Assembly: GCA_947588995.1 (NCBI GenBank)
Contig: CANPZI010000011.1
Span: 1 to 64,000 of the forward strand
Direction of reading: 5' to 3'
Length of the DNA stretch: 64,000 bases
Source: an uncultured Lachnospiraceae bacterium
GTDB taxonomy: Bacteria > Bacillota > Clostridia > Lachnospirales > Lachnospiraceae
In this document: piece after piece, positions 34,224-43,796 of the stretch
Numbering within the stretch: the stretch's first letter is position 1
Layout: every line of letters begins with the position of its first letter
The notes under the pieces: model-generated
What the model was told of the DNA's origin: nothing
Seen by the model: only the letters and a program-made list of their open reading frames with translations
Databases searched by the model: none
Translations under genes and position numbers: made by a program

Positions 34224-35573
34224 ATGCGATCACGAAAAAGTGTGCTTCTGCGGACCTTTTTTGCATTTGCCTTATTTGCCGCCCTTATTTTGTCCGTCGG
34301 CGGCTTTCTGCCAGGCAATGCCATCTCTGCCGACGCCGCGCCCTCCCGGACCGGCAATACAACGGCTGCCGGTTCTGCCAGCGCCGCATCGGCGCGCACA
34401 AGCACTACCTCCGCGACGGAGACGCTCTATGTCCACTTCATCGACGTGGGCCAGGGCGACGCGACGCTGATCCTGTGCGGGGAGCACGCCATGCTCATCG
34501 ACGCCGGGGACAACTCGAAAGGCACTGCCCTGCAGCTGTACCTGACCAAACAGGGCGTGAAGAAGCTGGACTATCTGGTGCTCACGCACCCGGACGCCGA
34601 CCACATCGGCGGCGCGGATGTCGTCCTGACCAAATTTGACGTAGGTACCGTCTTTCTGTCGGACTATCCGGAGGATACCAAGACCTACCAGGATGTCCTG
34701 GATGCCCTGAAAGCAAAACATATGCGCAGCTCGATGCCGGAGCCCGGAGACTCCTATACGCTCGGGAGCGCGGCTTTCACGATCCTGGCGCCGCTTGAAG
34801 ATTACGACAACGCCAACGACTCCTCCATCGCGCTGATGCTCCGTCACGGCGGCAGCAGTTTCCTCTTCACGGGCGACTGCGGGGAAGAAGCGGAGAAAGA
34901 TCTGACCGCCAGCGGACAAAGTCTGTCTGCCGACGTGTATCAGGTCGGCCATCACGGGAGCCGCTACTCCTCTTCACAGGCTTTCATGAACGCCGTCTCA
35001 CCAACCTGGGCCGTGATCAGCTGCGGAGAAGACAATTCTTACGGCCATCCCGCGGCCGAAGTGCTGAACCGTTTCCGCTCCATGGGCATCAAAGTCTTCC
35101 GCACGGACGAGCAGGGCAGCATCATCGCAGTCTCCGACGGCAAAGAGATCAGCTGGAGCTGCGCGCCCTCTCAGACCTGGAAAGCCGGTGAACCGACAAA
35201 ATCATCCACGGACCAGCCGAAGAAGAGCACGGCAGCATCCGCCGTTTCCGGCTCGACGACAACACAGAGTGCATTTAGCGGAAGCGGCACATCCGCCGCG
35301 CAGCCTGCGCCCGCCGCAGAAGAAAATGACAAAGAAAAGACCGCCTCGGCCACGCAGACGCCCACTGGCGACAGCGCTTCCTCCGGCGGTCAGGCTTTCG
35401 CGACAGGCTCTTCGCCCGGCGCAGGTCTCTATATCGGCAACAAGAACAACGGCAAGCTGCATCTCTCCTCCTGCCACAAACTTCCCCTGGAGAAAAACCA
35501 GGCGGTCTTCAACACGCGCGAGGAAGCCGTGGCGGCAGGTTACGACGACCCATGCAAGCTCTGCAACCCATAG
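34224..35573 (+). CDS. Secreted metallo-beta-lactamase-fold protein (ComEC-like hydrolase domain) with Ada-like metal-binding tail
   Basis: A 449-residue exported protein. A signal peptide (basic start, then FFAFALFAALILSVGGFLPGNA) and a Ser/Thr/Ala linker lead to the hydrolase domain (about 68-300): VHFIDVGQGDATLI, metal motif LTHPDADHIGG, LFTGDCGEEAE and VGHHGS, as in ComEC/Rec2 C-terminal nuclease-like domains. After a 100-residue low-complexity Ser/Thr/Pro linker comes a C-terminal module (about 405-449) with YIGNKNNGKLHLSSCHKLP and DDPCKLCNP, matching the Ada-type zinc-binding fold often found on secreted nucleases. Probably an extracellular nuclease or phosphodiesterase. Ribosome binding site AAAGGAG; TATAAT at about 34166. 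Confidence 0.86.
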   Translation: MRSRKSVLLRTFFAFALFAALILSVGGFLPGNAISADAAPSRTGNTTAAGSASAASARTSTTSATETLYVHFIDVGQGDATLILCGEHAMLIDAGDNSKGTALQLYLTKQGVKKLDYLVLTHPDADHIGGADVVLTKFDVGTVFLSDYPEDTKTYQDVLDALKAKHMRSSMPEPGDSYTLGSAAFTILAPLEDYDNANDSSIALMLRHGGSSFLFTGDCGEEAEKDLTASGQSLSADVYQVGHHGSRYSSSQAFMNAVSPTWAVISCGEDNSYGHPAAEVLNRFRSMGIKVFRTDEQGSIIAVSDGKEISWSCAPSQTWKAGEPTKSSTDQPKKSTAASAVSGSTTTQSAFSGSGTSAAQPAPAAEENDKEKTASATQTPTGDSASSGGQAFATGSSPGAGLYIGNKNNGKLHLSSCHKLPLEKNQAVFNTREEAVAAGYDDPCKLCNP

Positions 35574-35582
35574 TCACCGATC

Positions 35583-36875
35583 TTATTTCTGCAGCGGGCT
35601 CCGGCGATAGATGATATCGCCTCTGCCCGGCCCGTTGGAAACCATCGTGATCGGATAACCGATCCGCTCCTCGATGAATTCCACATAACGGCGGCAGTTC
35701 TCCGGCAGTTCTTCGTAATTTTTGATCCCGCGGATATCGCATTTCCATCCCGGCAGCTTCTTCAGTACCGGCTTCGCCCTCTCCAGCTTCCAGGTGACAG
35801 GAAAATCCGTCGTCACCTCGCCATCGATCTCATATCCCACGCAGACCGGAATTTCGTCCAGATAGCCCAGCACATCCAGCACGGTGAACGCCACATCCGT
35901 CGTGCCCTGCAGGCGGCAGCCATATTGGGAAGCCACGCAGTCGAACCAGCCCATGCGCCTGGGCCGTCCCGTAGTCGCGCCGTACTCGCCGCCGTCGCCG
36001 CCGCGCCTGCGCAGCTCATCCGCCTCGTCTCCGAAAATCTCGGACACGAAAGCGCCTGCCCCCACCGCCGAGGAGTATGCCTTGCAGACTGTGATAATCT
36101 GTTTGATCTCGTGAGGCGGCAGCCCCGCGCCGATCGCGCCGTAGGCCGCCAGCGTGGAGGACGAAGTCACCATCGGATAGATGCCGTGATCCGGATCTTT
36201 CAGCGTGCCGAGCTGTCCCTCCAGCAGAACGGTCCTGCCCTCTTTCAGCGCCCTGTCCAGATAGGCGGAGACGTCGCACACATAGGGCTCAATCATCTTT
36301 CTGTAGCCGCACAGCGTCTCAAACAGCTCTTTCGTATCGATTAACGGCTTGTGGTACAGATGCTCCAAAAGCACATTCTTCGTCTCACAGACACGCTCCA
36401 CTTTCTCTTTCAGGCGCTCCTCATCAAACAGCTCGCTCACCTGAAAACCGATCTTTGCGTACTTGTCCGAATAGAACGGCGCAATACCTGATTTCGTGGA
36501 TCCAAAAGATTTGCCGCCGAGACGCTCCTCCTCGTACTGGTCGAACAGCACATGATAGGGCATCACGATCTGGCATCTGTCGGATACCAGAATCTTCGGC
36601 ATCGGCACATTCCTGTCCGTGATCGACTTGATCTCATTCATCAGGATAGGAATATTGAGCGCCACCCCGTTGCCGATAATGCTCGTCGTATGGCTGTAGA
36701 ACACGCCCGAAGGCAGCGTGTGCAGCGCAAACTTGCCATAGTTGTTGACGATCGTATGTCCGGCGTTGGCGCCGCCCTGGAAACGCACGATGATATCGGC
36801 TTTCTCGGCCAGCATATCCGTAATCTTGCCCTTTCCCTCATCGCCCCAGTTGGCGCCTACGACTGCCTTAACCAT
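35583..36875 (-). CDS. purA: Adenylosuccinate synthetase
   Basis: A 430-residue enzyme that joins IMP and aspartate with GTP to form adenylosuccinate, the first committed step to AMP. The P-loop-like start VVGANWGDEGKGKITDMLAE with catalytic Asp, the GGANAGHTIV segment, and LLEGQLGTLKDPDHG and ATTGRPRRMGWFD near the GTP/base site are clear. The ATG at 36875 follows AAGGAGG. The product's next enzyme, PurB, is encoded at 44724, and PurF at 46485, so this 13-kb stretch carries three purine genes though not in one operon. Its stop faces the + strand gene ending at 35573 with 9 bases between. Confidence 0.97.
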   Translation of the reverse strand: MVKAVVGANWGDEGKGKITDMLAEKADIIVRFQGGANAGHTIVNNYGKFALHTLPSGVFYSHTTSIIGNGVALNIPILMNEIKSITDRNVPMPKILVSDRCQIVMPYHVLFDQYEEERLGGKSFGSTKSGIAPFYSDKYAKIGFQVSELFDEERLKEKVERVCETKNVLLEHLYHKPLIDTKELFETLCGYRKMIEPYVCDVSAYLDRALKEGRTVLLEGQLGTLKDPDHGIYPMVTSSSTLAAYGAIGAGLPPHEIKQIITVCKAYSSAVGAGAFVSEIFGDEADELRRRGGDGGEYGATTGRPRRMGWFDCVASQYGCRLQGTTDVAFTVLDVLGYLDEIPVCVGYEIDGEVTTDFPVTWKLERAKPVLKKLPGWKCDIRGIKNYEELPENCRRYVEFIEERIGYPITMVSNGPGRGDIIYRRSPLQK

Positions 36876-36892
36876 AGTAATATCCTCCTTCA

Positions 36893-36987
36893 CATAACCT
36901 GTTATGCACACAGGAAAAGCGGGCTGTAAAAAACCCGCTCTCCGTTTCTTACTTTATGATTATAAACCATTCTTCATCATAAGTAAA
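36893..36987 (-). promoter_or_regulatory. purA promoter and leader with hairpin and palindrome
   Basis: On the minus strand TTTACT (36982-36987), 17-base spacer, TATAAT (36959-36964). The leader (from about 36952) folds AGCGGG/CCCGCT (36918-36923 with 36934-36939) followed by TTTT, then carries a 14-bp palindrome CATAACAGGTTATG (36893-36906) just before the ribosome binding site. The hairpin could be a short attenuator or a 5' stability stem; the palindrome could be an operator. No PurR-box was recognised. Confidence 0.55.
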
Positions 36988-37069
36988 ATCAATATTTATT
37001 ATGTGAGATATAATATCATCTTAGTTTATTCTGTACATGCGCCACAGCCGGGCCGCAGAAAGCAGATCA

Positions 37070-38962
37070 TCACTGTCTGTAACGCAGCGCCCTCGTCGCG
37101 TTCAGGACGGCGATAATCATCACGCCCACATCCGCAAAGATCGCCCACCACATGCTGAGAGCTCCCACAGCGCCGAAAGCCAGACACAGGAATTTGACTG
37201 CCAGCGCGAAGACGATATTCTGTCGCACAATGCCCAGTGTCTTTCTGGAGATGCCGATAGCCGTCGCGATCTTTGCCGGATCGTCGTCCATCAGCACGAT
37301 ATCCGCCGCCTCGATCGCCGCATCCGAGCCCAGCGCGCCCATGGCAATCCCCAGATCCGCCCGGGACAGAACCGGCGCGTCGTTGATGCCGTCGCCCACG
37401 AAAGCCAGCTTCTCTTTCTTACCTTTCGACGCAAGGAGCGCCTCCACTTCGTTCACCTTATCCTCAGGCAGCAGTTCGCTCTTGACCGTATCGATCCCCA
37501 GCTCGTTTGCCACCGCCTCGGCCACGTTCTTCGCGTCTCCGGTCAACATCACGATATGCTTCACGCCGGCGGCTTTCATGCCGGCCACGGCCTCCTTCGC
37601 GCCCGGCTTGATCACGTCGGCAATCAGGATACAACCCGCATATCTGCCGTCGATCATCACGTGTACCTGCGTGCCGATCTCCCGCGGCGTCCGACAGGAG
37701 ATGCCCAGCCGCTCCATCAGCTTCGCGTTACCCACAGCCGCGCTCCGCCCGTGTACCACTGCCGTCACGCCGTGACCGCCGATCTCCTCCACAGCAGACA
37801 GCGCAGAGGTGTCCACCGCTTTTCCATAAGCCTCTTTCAGGCTCTTGCTGATCGGGTGGCTGGAGTAGTGCTCCACATACGCCGCCGTCTCCAGCAGTTC
37901 TGCCTCCGTGAAGCCCTCCTCCGGCATCACCCTCGTCACTTCAAAGACACCCTTGGTGAGCGTGCCGGTCTTATCGCAGACCACATAGGCCGTCTCGCCC
38001 AGCGCTTCCAAATAGTTCGAGCCTTTCACCAGTATGCCCTGCGTGGAGGCGCCGCCGATGCCGCCGAAGAAGCTTAAGGGAATCGAGATGACCAGCGCAC
38101 AGGGACAGCTGATCACCAGCGTCGTCAGGGCGCGGATCAGCCACTGCGACCAATGCGCGTCGTGTCCCGCGAGGAGGCTGCACACAGGCGGCAGCACCGC
38201 GAGCAGCAGGGCGCCGATACAGACCGCGGGCGTGTAGTATCTGGCAAACCGTGTGATGAAATTCTCCGAACGGGATTTCTTCATGCTGGAATTTTCCACC
38301 AGATCGAGTATCTTCGACACCGTGGATTCCCCGAAAGCCCTGGTAGTCCTGATCTGCAGCAGACCGGACAGATTGACGCAGCCGCTGATCACCTCATCAC
38401 CGGGATTCACCTCTCGCGGAACGCTCTCGCCGGTCAGCGCACTCGTGTTGAGCGACGACGAACCGCTCACAATCACGCCGTCGATAGGCACTTTCTCGCC
38501 CGGCTGTACCGTGATGATGGTCCCCACGGCCACCTCGTCGGGGTCCACCTGCACCAGTTCGCCGTTCTGTTCTATGTTGGCATAGTCAGGACGGATATCC
38601 ATCAGCGCCGCGATATTTTTGCGGCTTTTGCCCACCGCGTAACTCTGGAAAAGCTCGCCGATCTGGTAGAAGAGCATAACCGCCGTACCCTCTGTGTACT
38701 CCCCCAGCGCGATTGCCCCCACAGTGGCCACCGCCATCAGGAAGTTCTCGTCAAAGACTTCGCCGTGCACGATGCCGAGAATCGCTTTTTTCAGAATATC
38801 ATAGCCGATGATGAGATACGGGATCATGAACAGGACAAACATAAGCCTTTCGTGCCAGACCTCCGGCATCCCGAAATCATACCTGCCGACCACGCTGCAT
38901 ACGATCAGCAATACGGCCGATATGATGATGCGCACCAACACTCTCTTCTGTTTCCGTGTCAT
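37070..38962 (-). CDS. Heavy-metal translocating P-type ATPase (P1B, CPC motif, no HMA domain)
   Basis: A 630-residue P1B ATPase. Transport-site CPC in ISCPCALVISIPL, phosphorylation loop CDKTGTLTKG, actuator TGES, SSHPISK in the nucleotide domain, and hinge VGDGINDAPVLSRADLGIAMG. The lack of the usual N-terminal metal-binding domain and the CPC with following conserved residues suggest a Zn2+/Cd2+ (or possibly Pb2+) exporter of the CadA/ZntA group. Length is normal for HMA-less clostridial members. Start ATG at 38962 after GGGGG. It stands alone behind an ArsR-type operator; the regulator gene is not in the window. No copper-type CxxC or His-rich tail is visible. Confidence 0.93.
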   Translation of the reverse strand: MTRKQKRVLVRIIISAVLLIVCSVVGRYDFGMPEVWHERLMFVLFMIPYLIIGYDILKKAILGIVHGEVFDENFLMAVATVGAIALGEYTEGTAVMLFYQIGELFQSYAVGKSRKNIAALMDIRPDYANIEQNGELVQVDPDEVAVGTIITVQPGEKVPIDGVIVSGSSSLNTSALTGESVPREVNPGDEVISGCVNLSGLLQIRTTRAFGESTVSKILDLVENSSMKKSRSENFITRFARYYTPAVCIGALLLAVLPPVCSLLAGHDAHWSQWLIRALTTLVISCPCALVISIPLSFFGGIGGASTQGILVKGSNYLEALGETAYVVCDKTGTLTKGVFEVTRVMPEEGFTEAELLETAAYVEHYSSHPISKSLKEAYGKAVDTSALSAVEEIGGHGVTAVVHGRSAAVGNAKLMERLGISCRTPREIGTQVHVMIDGRYAGCILIADVIKPGAKEAVAGMKAAGVKHIVMLTGDAKNVAEAVANELGIDTVKSELLPEDKVNEVEALLASKGKKEKLAFVGDGINDAPVLSRADLGIAMGALGSDAAIEAADIVLMDDDPAKIATAIGISRKTLGIVRQNIVFALAVKFLCLAFGAVGALSMWWAIFADVGVMIIAVLNATRALRYRQ

Positions 38963-39033
38963 AGTATTTTCCCCCTTGCCCGCTTTCCGCTTCTGTCTCT
39001 GACAGCCGGAGCCTTTTTCGCGTTTTTCTATCT

Positions 39034-39069
39034 TATGAACATTTGAACATATGTTGAATCATTTGTCAA
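39034..39069 (-). promoter_or_regulatory. Metal-responsive ArsR/SmtB-type operator and -35 box of the P1B ATPase
   Basis: A palindrome AACATATGTT (39046-39055), flanked by TTG/GAA and by a half-site repeat TATGAACAT (39035-39043), overlaps the promoter whose -35 TTGACA is at 39064-39069. This matches the 12-2-12 operators bound by CadC/SmtB-type repressors, which release DNA when Zn or Cd is bound. Confidence 0.72.
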
Positions 39070-39132
39070 TACACTTTCCCTTTTTTCCTAAAATTTATGA
39101 AAGACGCGGCCATTACGCTGCGCCTTCCGCGC

Positions 39133-39172
39133 AAAGGAAGCGGCAGACCCATCCTGCGATGAATCTGCCGCT
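39133..39172 (-). terminator. Hairpin after the DUF5722 gene
   Basis: Perfect 9-bp stem AGCGGCAGA/TCTGCCGCT (39139-39147 with 39164-39172) about 80 bases after the stop, followed on the minus strand by TTCCTTT. The U-run is interrupted. The remaining 39070-39251 sequence shows no gene. Confidence 0.5.
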
Positions 39173-39251
39173 CATTTCCTTATTATGGTTATCCGTCAAT
39201 ACAGCGCGCCGGATTCTTCCGGGCTGTCCGCCGGCTCTTCTTCCCGCTCCG

Positions 39252-40898
39252 TCACTGCACGACGCCGGTACCGCTTCTCGTCCACACGATATTGCCCGCG
39301 ATCATCTGGTCGATGTCCATACCGATGATCTGGGAAGCCCGCGATTTCGCCGCGGCCTCGTTGGCCGTACCCAGATTCTTGTAGATATCGTAAGAGGGCT
39401 TCTTGTTGCCGTTCAAGTCATAGAGCCCCATGTCTAAGTGACTTTCCATCTCATGCGCATCGTCCGTCTGCCGAAACAGCATGAACGCGTCTACGTCAGG
39501 CAGCGATCTCGCTTTCAGGTAACCGTAGACAATGGAGGCCTCCTGCTTGTCACTGCCGAACGCGGAAGTATAGCCGATCTCCGCCAGCGAGATGCTTCTC
39601 ACCTCACCGTTCGGGTTTAAGAACTTGGACTGGTGCATATAGTTAATCAGGATATCAATGTTCTGCATCGTGATATAGGGCGTCGTGAGACCGCTCTGCA
39701 CCCACACCGCCGGTCCGTTCCACGCATAGGGATCATACAGCGGGGAATTATAGGGATGATAGGAAAGGCCCCAGTCAATATTGCCCTCCCTGAGCATGTA
39801 GTAATTGAACTGATCCAGATACGCTTTCGCGAGGAAGCTGCCCGGATTTGATTTCCTGTTCCACTCCTGATCGATGGAGTTGTAAATCCGCAGGTTCGCG
39901 TTCTGACCTTTCATCTCATTGTAGAGGATGCGGAAAGCCTTGACGTACAGGTTCACGTTATAGTCCAGGGACGTCGAGTTGGTGTACCACCAGGATGTCC
40001 GCGCATTGACCTCGTTGCCGATGATCCAGTTATCCACCTTGCCGGCATAGCGCTGCGACAGGAACGCCCCCACCGCTTTCAGATGATTGACACCCGCGGC
40101 GTCGGATACGTTCAGCGCATAGCTCGGGCAGTCCGCTCCCCGCGCGTCAGGGTGTATCAGATCCTGCGCATAGGGTCCCTTGCCGCTGTTTAAGAGCGCC
40201 AGTGTCACCTGAATCCCGTACTTGTTGAAAGTCGTTACCATGGAATCAAAAGATTGGATCCTGCCGCCGTTAAAATAGTAGGTCTGTCCGTTGTAGGTAA
40301 ACGGGATCGCGCCGCCCACAGAGGCATCGACGCAGATCTCGTCCATATCTATATTGTACACAATCTGCTGGATGCCAAGATCCTGCAGTTCCCCGTTTGA
40401 ACACCTGGTCAGATCCGGGAGAATACCTTTGATTCCCGTGTCCCTGCGCGGCGCCGTATGCGTGGCAATCGCCTCCGGGTTGGTGATATAATGCTCATCG
40501 CTGACCTGCACCATCTGTCCGCCGCGCTTGACGGCAACCAGAAACTTGCGGCTTAAGTTGGAGTCCGCGCTGTTGTAGTTCAGCGGAAAAGATGCCGTCA
40601 CGGAAGAACCGGCAGCCACCTCAGCGACCACCTGCCCTGTGGCGCCATCCTGATAAACCTCATCCGCATAGATGTAATACTTGCCGTCATCGCTGGCGGG
40701 AACACTGCCCGCACTCAGGCTGCACACCACATCAGAGCCGGAGATCGTACAGGAACTGATGGAGACGGGCCGTCCGTCTGCCCTCACCTCCAATGTATTG
40801 TCATCGGAAAGCGCCGCGCCGAACAGAAGCACCGCCGTGGCGGCCATCGTCGCAAACGCTGTTGTCAGCTTCTTCATCCTGCCTGTATTTTTTCTCAT
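39252..40898 (-). CDS. Exported DUF5722 protein (glycoside-hydrolase-like TIM barrel)
   Basis: About 548 residues from the ATG at 40898; a signal peptide (basic start then FATMAATAVLLFGAALS) directs export. Residues about 40-140 form a beta-rich domain. The rest is a predicted TIM barrel with clan GH-A-like features: WIIGNEVNAR, where the Glu would be the acid/base, and SLAEIGYTSAFG, where the Glu would be the nucleophile. Aromatic-rich LSYHPYNSPLYDPYAWNGP lies between. I recognise the overall pattern as DUF5722, found in gut and rumen Bacteroidota and Bacillota with no established substrate. It probably acts on plant or host polysaccharide at the cell surface. Confidence 0.8.
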   Translation of the reverse strand: MRKNTGRMKKLTTAFATMAATAVLLFGAALSDDNTLEVRADGRPVSISSCTISGSDVVCSLSAGSVPASDDGKYYIYADEVYQDGATGQVVAEVAAGSSVTASFPLNYNSADSNLSRKFLVAVKRGGQMVQVSDEHYITNPEAIATHTAPRRDTGIKGILPDLTRCSNGELQDLGIQQIVYNIDMDEICVDASVGGAIPFTYNGQTYYFNGGRIQSFDSMVTTFNKYGIQVTLALLNSGKGPYAQDLIHPDARGADCPSYALNVSDAAGVNHLKAVGAFLSQRYAGKVDNWIIGNEVNARTSWWYTNSTSLDYNVNLYVKAFRILYNEMKGQNANLRIYNSIDQEWNRKSNPGSFLAKAYLDQFNYYMLREGNIDWGLSYHPYNSPLYDPYAWNGPAVWVQSGLTTPYITMQNIDILINYMHQSKFLNPNGEVRSISLAEIGYTSAFGSDKQEASIVYGYLKARSLPDVDAFMLFRQTDDAHEMESHLDMGLYDLNGNKKPSYDIYKNLGTANEAAAKSRASQIIGMDIDQMIAGNIVWTRSGTGVVQ

Positions 40899-41020
40899 AT
40901 TTCTTCGATTCCTCTCGCTTTTTTCTCTGGGCTTAATTATATCCGCAAAAGACAGACTTGGCAAGAACGAATGTCAAATCTTAAGGTTTTCTGCCGAAAA
41001 TTTCACACAGCGCCGGATGG

Positions 41021-41950
41021 CTACGCGGGATTCACGTGTACCATGATGTGTTTGACTTTCGGAAAATCACGCTCAATGGCATCGTGCACGCTCTCCGCGA
41101 CACCGTGTGCCTCAATCAGCTTCTTCTCCCCGTCCACCCGGATCTCGATGTCCACATAAATCTTGTTTGCAAAAACTCTGGTGTGCAGAAGATCAACGCC
41201 CAGAACGTCTCTCTGCGCCATGGCACATGCCCGAAGCTGTTCCTCCACCTCGTCGTCACAGGCCTTGTCCACCATCTTGTCCACCGCGTCGAGGAAAATA
41301 TCATAAGCCGCTTTCTCAATAAAAATACAGATCAGCAGGCTGGCCGCGGGATCCAGGATCGGAAAACCCATCCTCGCCCCCGCGATACCTGCCAATGCGC
41401 CGACGGAAGACAACGCGTCGGAGCGGTGATGCCATGCGTCCGCCATGAGCGCGCCGGAATCCAGTTTCTTCGCATAGTATCTCGTATACCAGTACATGCC
41501 CTCCTTAACCGCGATGGACACGGCGGCGGCGATCAGCGCCAGTACACCCGGCACGGCAAGCTGCGCGTCCCGCCCCAGAATCTTGGAAGCGGCGGAATAG
41601 CCGATCCCCAGACCCGTGACGGCCAGGATCGTCGCCAGCACAATCGACGCCGCGCACTCCAGCCGTTCATGCCCGTAGGGATGCTCCCTGTCCGAAGCCT
41701 TGCTCGCTATCCTGATACCGACGATCACCACAATCGTGCTGAAGACGTCTGAGGCGGAGTGGACCGCGTCGGAGATCATCGCTCCCGAACGGGCAATCAG
41801 CCCTGCCAGAAGTTTGAAAATCGTGAGAATCAGATTCGCCGCGATGCTGGTTTTCGACGCCCGCATTGCCGTCCGCTCATAGTCCGGATTCTCTTTTTGT
41901 GCCGATACGCCGCCCGGCTCCGCACTCTGCATTCCTTTCGTGTGTCTCAT
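41021..41950 (-). CDS. Cation diffusion facilitator family transporter
   Basis: About 309 residues from the ATG at 41950 (GGGGAGGA 9 bases upstream). Six membrane segments with the CDF metal-binding pairs SDAVHSASD and DAWHHRSD in helices 2 and 5, and the REHPYGHERLE segment. The C-terminal cytoplasmic domain (VDLLHTRVFANKIYVDIEIRVDG) has the usual ferredoxin-like fold. It exports Zn2+, Mn2+ or Fe2+ in exchange for protons. It follows the LysM gene by 31 bases on the same strand, so they might share a transcript, although no functional tie is evident. A ZIP importer and a P1B ATPase elsewhere in the window complete a metal-homeostasis set. Confidence 0.92.
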   Translation of the reverse strand: MRHTKGMQSAEPGGVSAQKENPDYERTAMRASKTSIAANLILTIFKLLAGLIARSGAMISDAVHSASDVFSTIVVIVGIRIASKASDREHPYGHERLECAASIVLATILAVTGLGIGYSAASKILGRDAQLAVPGVLALIAAAVSIAVKEGMYWYTRYYAKKLDSGALMADAWHHRSDALSSVGALAGIAGARMGFPILDPAASLLICIFIEKAAYDIFLDAVDKMVDKACDDEVEEQLRACAMAQRDVLGVDLLHTRVFANKIYVDIEIRVDGEKKLIEAHGVAESVHDAIERDFPKVKHIMVHVNPA

Positions 41951-41981
41951 GGAAATGTTCCTCCCCGTACTTCGCATTCCG

Positions 41982-43796
41982 TCAGTCGTTCGGAATAAGC
42001 AGCACCTGACCGATGCGCAGGATATCGCTTGTCAGCCCGTTCAGCCGCCTGATCGCATCCACCGTGGTGCCAAATCGCTGCGCCAGCTGCCAGAGCGTAT
42101 CGCCGGAACGCACCGTGTACTCAAAATAACCGTAATTCTCCGGCGTCGGTATCTTCAATACCTGCCCGATATACAGCGTATCCCCGGATAAACCGTTCAG
42201 CCGCCTGATTGCGTCCACCGTAGTATGAAACTGCTGCGCCAGACGCCACAGCGTGTCGCCGGAACGCACCGTATACTCGAAATAGCCAGCATCGCTTATG
42301 CCCGGCAGACTGCCGCGGATAGCCAGATAGACGTCATACAGCGCCTGCCAGGTGGCTCTCCCGACGATGCCATCCGCACTGAGTCCACGCATATTCTGAA
42401 ACGCAGTCACCGCCTGCCTTGTCGAGCTGCCGAAGACTCCGTCCTGCCGAACCCCCGGAACAGTCGGATAGAACTGTGCGATCACGCTCAGCAGATACTG
42501 CAGCGTCAGGACATCGTTGCCGCCGGAGCCAAGGCGCAGCACCGTGTCCGGCGGGACGGTGCCGATCCCCAGCCTGGCGCCCTCGCTGTCCAGTTCTGCC
42601 AGTCTGGCCACCGCCGTATAGACCTGAGATATTTTGTACCATGTTGACTTACCGACAATACCGTCAGCCGTCAGCCCGAAGACACGCTGAAACGCTTTCA
42701 CCGCGGCCTCCGTGCTGTCGCCGAATACGCCGGATGTGTCCGTGATTGCCGGAATTGCCGGATAATTCCTGCGTATCCGGTTCAGATCGTTCTGGACATT
42801 CTGCACGTCCAGCCCTGCGCTGCCCCGCTTAAGCGGCGTACCCGGATAGGAGGAGAGCGCGCTCGTCACCGCCTGCGCCTCCGCAATCACCACGTCGATC
42901 GGATAGTAGGCGCGCAGTATCTGCAGAGGCGTGAGTCCTCTCTGCGCCAGCGTCACCGTACCCCACTGAGACAGCCCGGCGCACGTCACGGTTGTGCCAT
43001 TGCAGAAAGAAGTAAAATAAGGGGCATACAGTCCCGGCCGCGTCACATACTCGTCGAAAATCTCATCGACGATCACACTGACGGACTCATAGACCGGACC
43101 GCCGTACACATACGCCTGATCATAGGCGGTGCTGGAAGTGATGTCAAAATCATAGCCCTGACTTCTGTACCACTCCGTAAAGATACGGTTCAAGGCAAAC
43201 GTGACAATCGCGTAGATATTGGCTCTGAGCGCCGCCTCCGGCCAGGTGGGATAGATCTCGCTGCTGGCCGCGTTCTTCACATAATCCGTGAAAGGCACCC
43301 GCACATTGGCGGCATAGGCGGCGGGACTGCCCAGATGCACCGTGACCGCGGTCGGAATCACTACCTGCCGCAGCACATAGGGTTCCACGTCGAGCCCTTC
43401 CTGCCCGCGTACCTCTTTCCCCGCGACAGCCGGTCCCTCAAGCGTGATGCTCTGCGTCTCCCCGCCCGGTGTCCGCTCCCGGTCCGGCAGGAGAGTCATC
43501 GGCAGGACAGCCGTCTCCCCTTCATAGACCGGCACTTTCTCCACATAGAGTGTCTGAAATCCCGCCGCCTGTGCCAGCACGCCATAACTCACATACGGAT
43601 CACCCGCATAATTCGGATCGAACGACAGCCCCGCCTCTTTCGTCTCCAGCGAAACCCGCGGCGTCTCCCCGCTCTCATCCGTCGTAAGCCCATACACCCT
43701 GTTTCCCTGATCGTCCAGAACCGTGACCTGCACATTCTCAAGCGGCACAGCGCCGTCGGCAATTCTTGTCTGTATCATCAGATATCCGATAGCCAT
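41982..43796 (-). CDS. SpoIID-like, peptidoglycan-binding and LysM multidomain protein
   Basis: A 604-residue protein without signal peptide. Residues about 1-120 look like carboxypeptidase-regulatory (Ig-like) beta repeats. Residues 150-310 resemble the SpoIID/LytB module (NAASSEIYPTWPEAALRANIYAIVTFALNR; CAGLSQWGTVTLAQRGLTPLQILRAYYP). Two peptidoglycan_binding_1 domains follow (about 325-395 and 415-490), and two nearly identical LysM repeats (about 504-550 and 556-602). Such proteins in spore formers act in spore coat/cortex or mother-cell wall remodelling; absence of a signal peptide fits assembly on the spore surface. The -10-like CATATAATA upstream resembles a late sporulation promoter but is not conclusive. 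A shorter paralogue is at 55074-56339. Confidence 0.82.
   Translation of the reverse strand: MAIGYLMIQTRIADGAVPLENVQVTVLDDQGNRVYGLTTDESGETPRVSLETKEAGLSFDPNYAGDPYVSYGVLAQAAGFQTLYVEKVPVYEGETAVLPMTLLPDRERTPGGETQSITLEGPAVAGKEVRGQEGLDVEPYVLRQVVIPTAVTVHLGSPAAYAANVRVPFTDYVKNAASSEIYPTWPEAALRANIYAIVTFALNRIFTEWYRSQGYDFDITSSTAYDQAYVYGGPVYESVSVIVDEIFDEYVTRPGLYAPYFTSFCNGTTVTCAGLSQWGTVTLAQRGLTPLQILRAYYPIDVVIAEAQAVTSALSSYPGTPLKRGSAGLDVQNVQNDLNRIRRNYPAIPAITDTSGVFGDSTEAAVKAFQRVFGLTADGIVGKSTWYKISQVYTAVARLAELDSEGARLGIGTVPPDTVLRLGSGGNDVLTLQYLLSVIAQFYPTVPGVRQDGVFGSSTRQAVTAFQNMRGLSADGIVGRATWQALYDVYLAIRGSLPGISDAGYFEYTVRSGDTLWRLAQQFHTTVDAIRRLNGLSGDTLYIGQVLKIPTPENYGYFEYTVRSGDTLWQLAQRFGTTVDAIRRLNGLTSDILRIGQVLLIPND

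Noticed and set aside
42001..42290. Direct DNA repeats near the end of the LysM gene
   Set aside because: Explained by the two encoded LysM domains; not an independent repeat element.
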